From: Lederbergia citrea
Lineage (GTDB): Bacteria > Bacillota > Bacilli > Bacillales > Bacillaceae_C
Length of the DNA stretch: 64,000 bases
Direction of reading: 5' to 3'
NCBI RefSeq assembly: GCF_018343525.1
Contig: NZ_JAGYPH010000006.1
Coordinates: forward strand, 46,069 to 110,068
Numbering within the stretch: the stretch's first letter is position 1; each line of letters starts with the position of its first letter. A model generated the notes under the pieces. The model ran no database searches. It had not been told where the DNA came from and was given only the letters and a program-made list of their open reading frames with translations. The position numbers were made by a program, and so were the translations under genes. Shown one piece after another: positions 1 through 7,394 of the stretch.

Positions 1-56
1 TCGATTGCTTGTTCGATATGCGGCGTGTTATCGTGAGGGTGTAGGGGAAAGAGCAT

Positions 57-169
57 AAGGGGGACGTATGACATGTCCACTTCGTTCCCATGTCAGTCAG
101 CATAGCTGACCGTCCCCCTTACTGCGATTTATGAACGCTCACGCGTCCATAAATCTTGCCCCTTCGGGG
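57..169. other. Highly structured non-coding sequence (three-way junction plus hairpins)
   Basis: An outer 10-bp perfect stem (57-66 with 111-120, AAGGGGGACG) encloses two perfect inner hairpins, TGACATG (69-75 with 89-95) and GTCAGC (96-101 with 105-110). It is followed at once by a long hairpin (126-138 with 143-155, one mismatch) and a small CCCC-TTC-GGGG hairpin (159-169). No open reading frame explains it. Such multi-stem folds occur at single-strand or transfer origins and in structured RNAs, but I recognise no family, so the function is unknown. Confidence 0.6.
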
Positions 170-872
170 TGCTCATTCGAAAGCTCCTATTCGTCACTTT
201 CTATTTCAAAACCTCTCCTCCAATTCTGCGGCGGTAAATTGTTATCCCCGCATCGATTACGGTAAAAATCAATTACCTGAACCGTGTGTTTCCTGCATAA
301 AGCTCACGCTTCATTCGTACACACACCAAAGACATATTTGTACGCACGCCTATCCAGGAAACGGACCGGTGGCGCCAGCTTACACCCATCAGGAATTCTT
401 TCCAGTGTACGCAATACTCCGAAATACCTTGCGACGCTATGTCACAGGAGTCCATGCGCATGATGTTTGTGACACTCTCAAGCGAAAAAGTACGAGTATA
501 TTATTAATTCACATCGTGCATCAAAACTACGCTCCGTGAGCGATTCACATGCGAGCATGTTCCAGACACCAATCAGTAGCGCATATCTTCCCACGCTGAA
601 TGACGCAGCGAAAGATCAGCCAAACTCAATCGACAGCGGTAACACCATGTCTGACAGAGACAAGGCTCCAGGATGCAAATAACGGGCCATAAAGACGTTT
701 TCGTATCCACTGGACAACAACCCATATGAACGTCCTAAATAGGCACAGAAAGCCCCTTAGGAGGTTTTAACGGCAACAAGAAGGGTCACAAAGAAAAACC
801 TAATAATTGCTTGCGGGAGTTTTCAACACCACAACCAGAAATTGCGCCCGGAGATTCTCGAAATTCCAAAAA

Positions 873-1245
873 TGTTCCTCTGTTCCTTGTTTTTTCGAGA
901 AAACTTTATATGCGTGATATGTGTGTATATATAATATTTTATTATAGTCTTTCATTAAAAAAAGTAGGAACAAAGGAACATAACTCTGTGACCCCTTGAT
1001 GTAATAGCATTCGTATGTTCCTTATTAGCGTGAAAAGGCAGGGACATTGGAAGGACATTTTTAGCAAAGCAGGAACAAATAAAGCGAAATTGCATCCATG
1101 CAAGTAAAATAAATCATGTGTTCGCGTGATAATAAAACCGCTTTCATATAAAAATTACTTGCGTGTATGCAAAAATGCCCCCTAAAAAGGAACATTTAGG
1201 GCGAAAAAGGAACATTTTTACCCCCAAAAGGAACAAAGCAGGAAC
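873..1245. repeat. Cluster of AGGAACA-type short repeats
   Basis: About ten copies of the heptamer AGGAACA, mostly preceded by A-runs, occur within some 370 bp in both orientations. The first ones read TGTTCCT at 873-895, then a direct pair lies near 967-980, then an inverted copy near 1016, and a dense group of direct copies lies at 1068-1245. The density is far above chance for a 7-mer. It may be a protein-binding array. Confidence 0.5.
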
Positions 1246-1375
1246 AAAAGTAAACGCTTTCGCCGAAAGGTAAATACATGCACGATTATATGTTAGCGAT
1301 CTCCAATTTTTTCTGTGATTCATAGAATCGGATGATCCGTTTTCGCCAATAATTCGTACATTTATTGTTTACAAG

Positions 1376-1411
1376 AAAAAGACCAGGGCGATAACGTCCT
1401 GGTCTTTTTTT
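1376..1411. terminator. Bidirectional rho-independent terminator
   Basis: AAAAAGACCAGG pairs with CCTGGTCTTTTT around a short loop, giving a 12-bp stem with A/T runs on both sides. It could end transcription from either direction. No gene directly next to it is recognisable. Confidence 0.65.
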
Positions 1412-1596
1412 AATAATTTTATGTTTCACCGGTGAGGGCTTCAAATCTTTTCTCTTACATCTGACGAAAACAAATTTATTACTGGCGCACCACATCGAGT
1501 TGTCGGCGGAATGGGCGCTACAAGTTAAATATTTATATATTTATATGTATTAAGAGCATCCTCAGTCCGGGATACTCTATTTTCGCATGGCTCTTT

Positions 1597-1720
1597 TGGT
1601 GGTCAAGTACTTGCTTTTAAAGTTCACGTTTATGGTAGTGAGACACCCACTTTTAGAGCTCGCATTTCTGGCAGCGAAACGCCCGCTTTTAGAGCTCGCA
1701 CTCATGGTGGCGAAACACGA
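1597..1720 (+). repeat. 36-bp tandem repeat (about 3.4 copies)
   Basis: TGG-led units start at 1597, 1633, 1669 and 1705, exactly 36 bases apart. They share a block ending in CTTTTAGAGCTCGCA in the second and third copies, and the fourth copy is partial. An open frame across them would encode a 12-residue hydrophobic repeat, but it lacks a ribosome binding site and homology, so I read this as a minisatellite and not a gene. Confidence 0.6.
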
Positions 1721-2160
1721 ACAAGTAACTGCTCGTCACATTATCTATAGTTTTAATATATTCGCTTTGCTTTATTCAATCAAGGGGAAAAGATCAATTT
1801 GTAAATAATGGGCTATCTTCAACCATATTCTTCTTATTAGTTAGCTAATTTCCCCCAACAATATGAGAACGCCTTTTAATATAATAGGAACCCTGCGTCG
1901 GGGTTCCCTTGGTTGATCTGTGTTCTCTTTGTTGCCTGAAAATTTTTTTGGTATGCCTTCTCTAAAGATAAGAGTGAAATTTAATTGTTCCAAATCTAAT
2001 TTCGACGTAATACCATCATGTGACATAAATCAGAAATAGTATACATAGTATGATTACATTTATAATGAATAATTTCTATTTTTATTTCATATGACATATT
2101 TTTATCTCATGATACGGAATATGGAGAGGTTTTTTATTATCACTTTATATTAAGAAGTAA

Positions 2161-2437
2161 TATTACATAATATGTAATAGATTATTGTATACGTATTCTA
2201 TATACAACAATCGCAAAACCATTTTCTGCTGCATCATACGTTATACGTTATCATTCTTCACCTTTTGTGTGCGGGAGTAGTAATTATATGACATATCTGC
2301 CTGACACTTTATGATGATTTCTTCACCTGTTTATAGGCACCTATTATTCATCCCAATTCCATAATAGGTAATGTTTTATGTAGACCCCATCCTGTCCAAA
2401 CTTCCTGTTACTTCGCCCTATTACATAATACGTAACA
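2161..2437. repeat. Two near-identical 19-bp palindromes
   Basis: TATTACATAATATGTAATA at 2161-2179 is a perfect palindrome around one central base. A 17/19 match lies at 2419-2437. These could be operator sites for a dimeric regulator, but no regulator gene is adjacent and the region is AT-rich, so chance cannot be excluded. Confidence 0.3.
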
Positions 2438-2594
2438 CAGTTTCATTAATTATAATGATAGAATCGACAAGCTGCACGTTATTTTAAAATTTCACGTATC
2501 TTCAGAACCTTTTATAGAAAACTACGCGCTCTAGCCGTGTGATATTAATAAATTTATAGAGCTAATCACAGTCGTTGTCACTATTTTAAACGAA

Positions 2595-2634
2595 AAAAAT
2601 AGCCCCCCTGTTCCACCGGGTAAGGGCTATTTTT
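2595..2634. terminator. Bidirectional terminator hairpin
   Basis: AAAAATAGCCC pairs with GGGCTATTTTT around an 18-base loop. The stem ends in A and T runs, so it can act on both strands. Confidence 0.6.
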
Positions 2635-2682
2635 CATTACAGATTAGATAACGCCAATCCCCTATCAGAAGAATGGGTATCT

Positions 2683-2716
2683 ATCGACCGCAGTTCCCAC
2701 TGTGGTCGATTTTTTA
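2683..2716 (+). terminator. Rho-independent terminator
   Basis: ATCGACCGCAG pairs with CTGTGGTCGAT (one wobble) and is followed by TTTTTT. It is oriented on the plus strand. Confidence 0.6.
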
Positions 2717-2892
2717 TTATATGTTTTGTTACTGCTATCATACCACATTTTCACGAAAAATACACGGAACGATTACCTATGAGTTATTTTCACCTTCCCC
2801 TTAAAGTTTTTAAACAAATAGATATCAAGTTTTGACTTTCCGTAAACTATTCTCTCTTTGTACAAATGAATCACAAAAAAGGAGTTGAGAAA

Positions 2893-3075
2893 ATGGCAAA
2901 TGTATTCAAGCAAAATGCCTTGTCAAATGTAAGGTACAACCCAGATTTACACAGAGCTCACAGTATCTCTGAGAACGATGAAGTGATAAAACGGATTCTC
3001 TCTTCCATTGAGGTTGAAGCATTTATGTCGATCAATGTATTAGATTTAGATAACACTCGGAAGCATAATATCTAA
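2893..3075 (+). CDS. Small protein of unknown function (60 aa)
   Basis: I do not recognise this protein. The start is chosen at the ATG preceded by AAAAAAGGAGTTGAGAAA, a strong Shine-Dalgarno at good spacing; an upstream in-frame ATG lacks one. The product is small, soluble-looking and mixed in charge, with no membrane segment, signal peptide or cysteine motif. It stands alone and is followed about 50 bases downstream by a good terminator, so it looks like a complete monocistronic unit. It lies between gene-poor DNA and the iteron region, which would suit a plasmid- or phage-borne accessory gene, but no function can be assigned. Confidence 0.55.
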   Translation: MANVFKQNALSNVRYNPDLHRAHSISENDEVIKRILSSIEVEAFMSINVLDLDNTRKHNI

Positions 3076-3127
3076 TATAAATACCAAGAACGGTCACAGG
3101 ATTGTGGTAAGGTCACCACATCCCCCC

Positions 3128-3154
3128 AGATAGGAACCGCCTATCTGTTTTTTT
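3128..3154 (+). terminator. Terminator of the 60-aa gene
   Basis: AGATAGG pairs with CCTATCT around a 5-base loop and is followed by GTTTTTTT. It lies just past the small plus-strand gene. Confidence 0.75.
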
Positions 3155-3176
3155 CGTGACCTCTTTTTAAATGCAC

Positions 3177-3357
3177 CTAAGAGCTTGTCATCGACTCATT
3201 GAGGGTAATAACCCATACGATCCACCAGAATTTGTTCGATGACTTTTTTGCGGTGAATTCTCGATACATTTGCTGTCCAACCTCGTTAGCTTCGTCGGGG
3301 GCTTTTCTGACGGTTTGTATGGTTTTAACGTTCTTTTCGTATAGGGCTTAATAGGCG
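3177..3357 (-). pseudogene. Possible gene remnant, about 59 codons without a usable 5' end
   Basis: On the minus strand this frame reads as a coding-like peptide, with a charged stretch (VKTIQTVRKAPDEANEVGQQ) and then a tryptophan-rich segment before a TAG stop. It is cut off at the 5' side by an in-frame TAA directly upstream, and the only ATG lies in the middle. It resembles the C-terminal end of a decayed protein gene. Its place beside an iteron array makes a former replication protein conceivable, but nothing in the sequence proves that. It could also be chance. Confidence 0.25.
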
Positions 3358-3577
3358 CATTAAATCATATGTGTGTAGTTCTTTTAATTGTAGTTGCGTG
3401 TAATCACTTACCGTGTCATCTAAGTTCGGGTTTATATAAAGTATAAAATTAATAAAACCAAACGACAACAAAGTGAATACCTGTGTGGGGAGGGTGCTTT
3501 AAACACCGTAGGCGCACACCTCTCTATTAATAAAGAGTTAGAACAAGATATAAGAGGGATAAGGTAGGAAAATTACC

Positions 3578-3627
3578 TGTGGATAAGTATTTTCAAAAAA
3601 ATTCTTAATGGTTTCTATTGTGGATAG
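3578..3627 (-). promoter_or_regulatory. Two DnaA-box-like sites
   Basis: TGTGGATAA at 3578-3586 is the exact complement of the DnaA box TTATCCACA. TGTGGATAG at 3619-3627 differs at one base. They are 41 bases apart, in the same orientation, and lie immediately upstream of the iteron array, which is the usual layout of a plasmid-type origin. Confidence 0.5.
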
Positions 3628-3640
3628 CTCTTTTAAGAAG

Positions 3641-3844
3641 TATGTCCACCAGAGAACGTTTTTTTCGAGTTGTATGACCGCTAGAGCACGGGCTGAAATC
3701 GATGTATGACCATGAGAGCACGCTTTTTTAAGAGAAGTATGACCACCAGAGAACGGTTTTTATTGGTTATTTACGTCTATATTTATTGAAAAGTATGTCC
3801 GCCACAGCACGGTTTGGCTAAAAAAGTATGACCACGAGAGCACG
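3641..3844 (+). repeat. Iteron array: six 18-bp direct repeats, candidate replication origin
   Basis: Copies of TATGWCCRCYAGAGMACG (allowing one or two mismatches) start at 3641, 3673, 3705, 3738, 3794 and 3827. Spacings are 32, 32, 33, 56 and 33 bases, so most copies sit about three helical turns apart on one face of the DNA. Several are followed by a T-run. DnaA-box-like sites lie just to the left. Together this is typical of an iteron origin bound by a Rep initiator, or of a repressor/partition site. No rep gene is found in the window. Confidence 0.6.
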
Positions 3845-3937
3845 CTTTTTATTCAAGCATACCCAAATAAAAAGACAACTAAATTAGGCATAAAAATGCA
3901 CCCTAAATTAGATTTCACTCTAACCTTATAATACTCA

Positions 3938-3970
3938 CGCACCCTTTACTTTAAGTACATTACTTCACAA
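3938..3970 (-). repeat. Left boundary repeat of the cassette array
   Basis: This 33-base sequence matches 30 of 33 positions at 8541-8573, on the other side of the seven-gene array and in the same orientation. The first half (CGCACCCTTTACTT) is the core shared with the internal elements. The second half (TACATTACTTCACAA) is found only at the two outer copies. Confidence 0.7.
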
Positions 3971-3993
3971 TCTCGATTTGTATTAAAGAAGAT

Positions 3994-4425
3994 TTAGATA
4001 AGACTTTTAGCGAAGCCGATACTTTTTTCTATATAACCCATATTTTTGTAAAAATTATGAGCATTAGTTCTCTCTGGTCGGTTCCCACTATTTAATCCTA
4101 TTCCAGTAGCTCCAGTTTTTCTTGCCCAACTTTCTGCTTCTTCTAAAAGATTTTTTCCTATCCCTTTACTACGATAATTAGAATCTACAACAAAAGCTAC
4201 AATACGAACATAAGAGCCATCGATCTCATAATAAAAAACTTTAACCAATCCAATCATCCCAACTATTTTGCCATCATAAGAAGCTAATAAAGTGTGATAA
4301 TCAGGATTTGATTCAATATTTTTAAATCGTGTTTTCATACTTTCTACAGTAGCAGGATAACCAAGTTGTTCCACCAGCGAAGTTAATTCCTCAACATCAT
4401 TTATTGTTGCTTCTCTGATTTCCAT
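3994..4425 (-). CDS. GNAT-family N-acetyltransferase
   Basis: This is a predicted acetyl-CoA-dependent acetyltransferase of 143 residues, the usual single-domain GNAT size. Motif A is clear near residues 88-105 (VVDSNYRSKGIGKNLL), carrying the R-x-x-G-x-G acetyl-CoA pyrophosphate loop. A late NFYKNMGY segment matches the C-terminal GNAT motif B region. I start at the second ATG, preceded by AGGGAGATTAAA; the ATG nine codons upstream has no ribosome binding site. The substrate is unknown. It is the last unit of the minus-strand array, and element sequence lies on both sides. Confidence 0.85.
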   Translation of the reverse strand: MEIREATINDVEELTSLVEQLGYPATVESMKTRFKNIESNPDYHTLLASYDGKIVGMIGLVKVFYYEIDGSYVRIVAFVVDSNYRSKGIGKNLLEEAESWARKTGATGIGLNSGNRPERTNAHNFYKNMGYIEKSIGFAKSLI

Positions 4426-4452
4426 TTTAATCTCCCTATATTCTTTTTTCAT

Positions 4453-4486
4453 TGACCTGCTTCGTTAATACAACAAGAGTGGGATC
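4453..4486 (-). repeat. Degenerate inter-cassette element
   Basis: The gap between the GNAT and deoxyribosyltransferase-like genes reads CCTGCTTCGTTAATACAACA. This matches the CCTGC-TTC-TTAGTTAATAACAACA parts of the better preserved copies elsewhere in the array. It is short and degenerate. Confidence 0.35.
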
Positions 4487-4882
4487 TCACACAGATACAC
4501 ATTCACCGACTGTTTCAATTAACTCTTCAATTGTTCCATTACATTTCTCAACTTCGGATAAATGGTAAAACGTACTGGTTGTTTCGAATTTATTTACTTC
4601 ATCATTTTTTGAGTAGAGATAAATTCTTTTTCCTTGTGCAAGTGCAATACCAAATTCAATATGACTTCCTTTACCTGCTGGTAATAAAACAATAATAAAA
4701 TCTGCTTCCATTACAGCATTTCTTTCTCGCTTTCCTATTTCTTTTAAATCCTCAATTCTTGAAGCTCTTTCATTTATTGTCCAATCATATGTTTGAATAT
4801 AACCTTTATTTATTAACTCATTACTAACGTAACGAACTGTATCTATGTTTTTAAAACTCGATGCAACATAAAACTTTTTCAT
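4487..4882 (-). CDS. Nucleoside 2-deoxyribosyltransferase-like protein
   Basis: The protein is 131 residues long. It starts with FYVASSF, typical of the Rossmann-like nucleoside 2-deoxyribosyltransferase fold. It has the central MEADFIIVLLPAGKGSHIEFGIAL region, where the Glu of the SHIEFG segment corresponds to the catalytic nucleophile. Family members cleave or exchange the N-glycosidic bond of deoxynucleosides in salvage or nucleotide clean-up, but many are uncharacterised. The ATG follows a GGGGGG-rich ribosome binding site. It is one unit of the array, co-oriented with its neighbours and with no functional link to them that I can see. Confidence 0.75.
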   Translation of the reverse strand: MKKFYVASSFKNIDTVRYVSNELINKGYIQTYDWTINERASRIEDLKEIGKRERNAVMEADFIIVLLPAGKGSHIEFGIALAQGKRIYLYSKNDEVNKFETTSTFYHLSEVEKCNGTIEELIETVGECVSV

Positions 4883-4910
4883 TATTTATTCCCCCCTGTT
4901 AAACATTACT

Positions 4911-4996
4911 GACCATCTACTTCAACAAGAAGGGGCACTTATCCTGCTTCGATTAGCACACGTTTTAATAAAAGTATCGCACCCTTTAGTTGAAGA
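4911..4996 (-). repeat. Inter-cassette element (two tandem half units)
   Basis: The gap holds two variants in series: CTTCAACAAGAAGGGGCAC near 4919-4938, and TATCGCACCCTTTAGTTGAAG near 4974-4994. The second carries the CGCACCC-TTAGTTGAA core shared with the other gaps. The upstream DinB-like gene stops just inside this element. Confidence 0.55.
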
Positions 4997-4999
4997 AAA

Positions 5000-5464
5000 T
5001 TATTCAAACATTAAAATTTTAGGGTCTTTATTGTAACAGTGAACAAGCATAGCGTGTAATTGTCCCCTATGATGATAAACGTGTGCTAATATCTCTAATA
5101 ACCATTCATACCTTGTATAAGTCACACCCCAATATGAAGTGGTACGAGATACAAGTTCTGTGTCCGATAATCTCATATAATTATTTTTTAATGATTTAAA
5201 ATTAGTAATTAAGCCATCTTCTATTGATTCTAAAGTTTTATATGATACATTAGAATAAATTTTTTCCATCTCTACTTGGGTTGCTTCATTAGAAATACGC
5301 CAGTCAGCTTCACAAATTATTGCAATGTGTTCCAGCAACTCCCCGATAGACTGCTTATTAGATGTTGGTCTTTTTTGTAAATCTCCTTCTTCCAATTTAC
5401 TTATTATTTTTATTAATGTTTTGACAGCTACTTCAATTTGATGTAAAACACTTTCATAATTCAT
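5000..5464 (-). CDS. DinB/YfiT-like putative metal-dependent hydrolase or thiol transferase
   Basis: At 154 residues this has the size of a four-helix-bundle DinB-family protein. The metal-binding histidine pattern is visible: a first His in LLEHIAII near residue 47 and the late HVYHHRGQLHAML segment near residues 128-140. The family name comes from DNA-damage-inducible DinB of Bacillus; many members use small thiols such as bacillithiol as co-substrate, while others have no known role. A textbook AAGGAGGAACTT precedes the ATG. It forms a one-gene unit in the array. Confidence 0.75.
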   Translation of the reverse strand: MNYESVLHQIEVAVKTLIKIISKLEEGDLQKRPTSNKQSIGELLEHIAIICEADWRISNEATQVEMEKIYSNVSYKTLESIEDGLITNFKSLKNNYMRLSDTELVSRTTSYWGVTYTRYEWLLEILAHVYHHRGQLHAMLVHCYNKDPKILMFE

Positions 5465-5481
5465 AAGTTCCTCCTTATTAA

Positions 5482-5517
5482 AGAATTCTGATCGTTAGTT
5501 GAAGAAGGACACTAAAC
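5482..5517 (-). repeat. Inter-cassette element, short form
   Basis: The gap between the HIT and DinB-like genes contains TCGTTAGTTGAAGAAGGACA, the same core as at 8481-8500 and 4978-4995. The last codons and stop of the HIT gene lie within it, so element and gene end are fused. Confidence 0.45.
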
Positions 5518-5985
5518 GTTTTTCTGTATCCACGAACGTAACTTTTCTGCATAGAGAGGACGTTCATCTGGTTCGGTATAATTACCTTTGGTTAGGTAGA
5601 GGTTATCGTTTTCATACCTCGGATAAACGTGAAGATGATAATGCCACACATCCTGATTTCCAGCAGGCTCATTATGTTGGCGAGTAGATATTCCATCACA
5701 CCCATATGTATATTTCATCGCAAACGCAGTCAATTGAGCAGCACGATGAATTTCAGCAGCCATTTCTGCAGGAAGCTCATATATGTTTTCGAAATGTTCA
5801 TTGGGAACAACGAGAACGTGCCCCTTGTTATTAGGCCACCACTTACTAGCGATAAACGCCGTTACGTGTTTATTCTGATAAATAATGTCTCTTTGTTTCG
5901 TTCCCTTATTTGATTTTTCATTACCTGACACAACCCGACAAAATGGGCATTCGTACGCTTCAGGTTTATTTGAAAATAAATTCAT
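5512..5985 (-). CDS. HIT-family nucleotide-binding hydrolase
   Basis: The histidine triad HYHLHVY is plain near residues 110-116 and defines the HIT superfamily, which binds nucleoside phosphates and hydrolyses or transfers NMP groups. The N-terminal ECPFCRVVSG is typical of HIT hydrolases, and FIASKWWPNNKGHVLVVP forms the preceding strand region. I favour the third in-frame start (MNLFSN, 157 aa); GTG or ATG codons 9-12 bases upstream are also possible because a purine-rich AAGGGGAGTGATGGGAGAG serves all of them. The true substrate is unknown. Confidence 0.85.
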   Translation of the reverse strand: MNLFSNKPEAYECPFCRVVSGNEKSNKGTKQRDIIYQNKHVTAFIASKWWPNNKGHVLVVPNEHFENIYELPAEMAAEIHRAAQLTAFAMKYTYGCDGISTRQHNEPAGNQDVWHYHLHVYPRYENDNLYLTKGNYTEPDERPLYAEKLRSWIQKNV

Positions 5986-6031
5986 CTCTCCCATCACTCC
6001 CCTTAGTTAATTCCCGATTACAATAAATAAT

Positions 6032-6085
6032 AAGCGTTAATTCTTCTTGAATAAACGCACCCGTTAGGTTATTTTAATACATATT
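6032..6085 (-). repeat. Inter-cassette element with clear palindrome
   Basis: GCGTTAATTC (6034-6043) and GAATAAACGC (6049-6058) form a nearly perfect inverted repeat around TTCTT. It is followed by ACCCGTTAGGTTATTTTAAT. This is the best preserved palindrome of the family and resembles a small attC-like fold. Further AT-rich sequence continues to 6146 with no gene. Confidence 0.65.
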
Positions 6086-6146
6086 CTTCTAGGGTATGTT
6101 CTTCAATTATCTCAATATTTTTTTTACTTTTTGCATAGGTAATTAT

Positions 6147-6548
6147 TTATTCTTTTATATTGGGATAAAGAACTATATTATTTAATTCTGTTAGTTTAAT
6201 CCATTTAACATCAGTTTGATTAGGGTCAGGATTATCTGGCAGTTTCGGAATAGCTCCATCTGTTATTTTACATTCAAACATTAATCCTAAAGAATGGGTT
6301 TCTCCATATTTACTTGAGTTTAAGTGCGGAGCATACTCATATACAAAAGCTAAAGGACCAACTTCAACATCAATTGATGCTTCCTCTTTTGCTTCTCTTC
6401 GAACTGCTTCAACAACAGATTCATTAGGTTCAACTCCACCTGCTGGCAAGTTATAGTGAAGCCCATTTTCGTCATTAAATTCAACTAAAAGAATTGAATC
6501 GTTTTCTAAAATAAGTGCACACGCCCTTACCCTAATATGATAAACCAC
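6147..6548 (-). CDS. NUDIX hydrolase
   Basis: A NUDIX box is visible near residues 44-66 (GGVEPNESVVEAVRREAKEE), with the G-x5-E-x7-R-E-x2-E-E pattern that binds the divalent metal and pyrophosphate. The usual glycine after the last Glu pair is replaced by Ser (EEASID), a tolerated but less common change. Such enzymes hydrolyse nucleoside diphosphates linked to another moiety, and the substrate cannot be read from sequence. I choose the GTG start because GGGTGGGGGATC sits at ideal spacing; an ATG six codons upstream is the alternative. One-gene array unit. Confidence 0.85.
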   Translation of the reverse strand: MVYHIRVRACALILENDSILLVEFNDENGLHYNLPAGGVEPNESVVEAVRREAKEEASIDVEVGPLAFVYEYAPHLNSSKYGETHSLGLMFECKITDGAIPKLPDNPDPNQTDVKWIKLTELNNIVLYPNIKE

Positions 6549-6605
6549 TAAAGATCCCCCACCCATTACATATTTTTATAATATATAATACATTAGTTCT
6601 GGGAT

Positions 6606-6655
6606 TGCTCTTGTTATTAAACTAACCTGCCTCATTAGTTAAATAACAACTGTTT
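6606..6655 (-). repeat. Inter-cassette element
   Basis: TGTTATTAAACTAACCTGCC is followed by TCATTAGTTAAATAACAAC. The outer parts TTGTTATTAAACTA and TAGTTAAATAACAA are inverted to each other, giving a dyad around CCTGCCTCA. The stop codon of the GNAT gene on the right lies inside. TTGTTATTAAACTA recurs at 7381-7394, at the end of the kinase gene. Confidence 0.6.
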
Positions 6656-7183
6656 ATATTCTATTTTAAGGAGTCCATATATATCGACATCTTCATACTC
6701 ATTTTGCAGAAGTCTATTTTGCCTTAATGTTCCTTCTTTTTGTAATCCAGCTTTCTCTAAAACTATTTTTGATGCTATATTTCTGGCTAAAGCTGATGCC
6801 CAAATTTTGTTTAAATTCAATTGGCTAAATCCAAAATCTATTATCCTTTTCACTGCCTCCGTTGCAAACCCTTTACCCCAATAATCTTTACCAATCCAAT
6901 AACCAAGTTCCCCTTTATTGTTACTTTTATCAATTCTTATGGTAATAGTACCTATTAATTCGTTTAATTCCTTAAATGTTATTGTTAATGGAAATTCAAC
7001 TCCTTCTTCAATTTGATCGGATTGAATTGCAATCCAATCCTCTGCATATTTCAATTCGTATGGATGCGGAAGACCAAGGATACTTGCTAATTCTTTGTCA
7101 TTTGCCAAATCTCTTATTCTAATTGCATCTTCTTTTTTAAAAGGTTGTAAAGTTAAACGTTCAGTTTCTAAATTCAAGGACAT
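6635..7183 (-). CDS. RimJ/RimL-type GNAT acetyltransferase
   Basis: The 182-residue protein begins with LETERLTLQPF, the signature start of the RimJ/RimL-like GNAT branch. It carries ELGYWIGKDYWGKGFATEAV near residues 91-110, where GKGFATEA holds the acetyl-CoA-binding loop, then a conserved NIASKIVLEKAGLQKEG segment near the end. Family members acetylate N-termini of ribosomal proteins or small molecules; the target here is unknown. The ATG is preceded by AGAAGGTATTAAATTT. It is unrelated in sequence class to the other GNAT of the array. Confidence 0.85.
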   Translation of the reverse strand: MSLNLETERLTLQPFKKEDAIRIRDLANDKELASILGLPHPYELKYAEDWIAIQSDQIEEGVEFPLTITFKELNELIGTITIRIDKSNNKGELGYWIGKDYWGKGFATEAVKRIIDFGFSQLNLNKIWASALARNIASKIVLEKAGLQKEGTLRQNRLLQNEYEDVDIYGLLKIEYKQLLFN

Positions 7184-7214
7184 AAATTTAATACCTTCTT
7201 TTTTTAAGATTTTA

Positions 7215-7302
7215 TCTTCAAGTATTGACTGTTAGCTTAATAACTTCAACAAAAAAAGCGTTAATCCTTCTTGGCTCAAAACTGCTCCGTTAGCTGAATA
7301 AG
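7215..7302 (-). repeat. Inter-cassette element (two units)
   Basis: The first unit (CTTCAAGTATTGACTGTTAG, then CTTAATAACTTCAACAAAA) is joined through AAAGCGTTAATCCTTCTTGG to a second one ending in CTGCTCCGTTAGCTGAATAAG. The order and spacing of the blocks match 8470-8573. Confidence 0.65.
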
Positions 7303-7394
7303 AACTTTTTAATAACTCCTTAACTTTTAACACTTTTAAAATAAAAAAGACCACCTCGTATTGAGATGGATACCTCTTACTTGTTATTAAACTA

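Larger units (their letters stand above)
170..2892. other. Long stretch without a supportable gene
   Basis: No frame here shows a protein with recognisable composition or a good ribosome binding site. Apart from the repeats and terminators listed separately, the first 800 bases look less AT-rich than the rest. From about 2,040 the sequence is very AT-rich, with short palindromes. It may be degraded accessory DNA or a cis-acting region of an element. Confidence 0.5.

Noticed and set aside
156..539. 127-codon open frame on the plus strand
   Set aside because: It overlaps the structured region, lacks a ribosome binding site, and has a composition (many His, Cys, Tyr) unlike a real protein.
1587..1808. 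73-codon frame with a repeated hydrophobic peptide
   Set aside because: The peptide repeat is simply the translation of a 36-bp minisatellite; no ribosome binding site precedes it.
3641..3844. CRISPR array
   Set aside because: The 18-bp repeats are degenerate and spacers are only 14-15 bp (one 38 bp), which suits iterons and not CRISPR.
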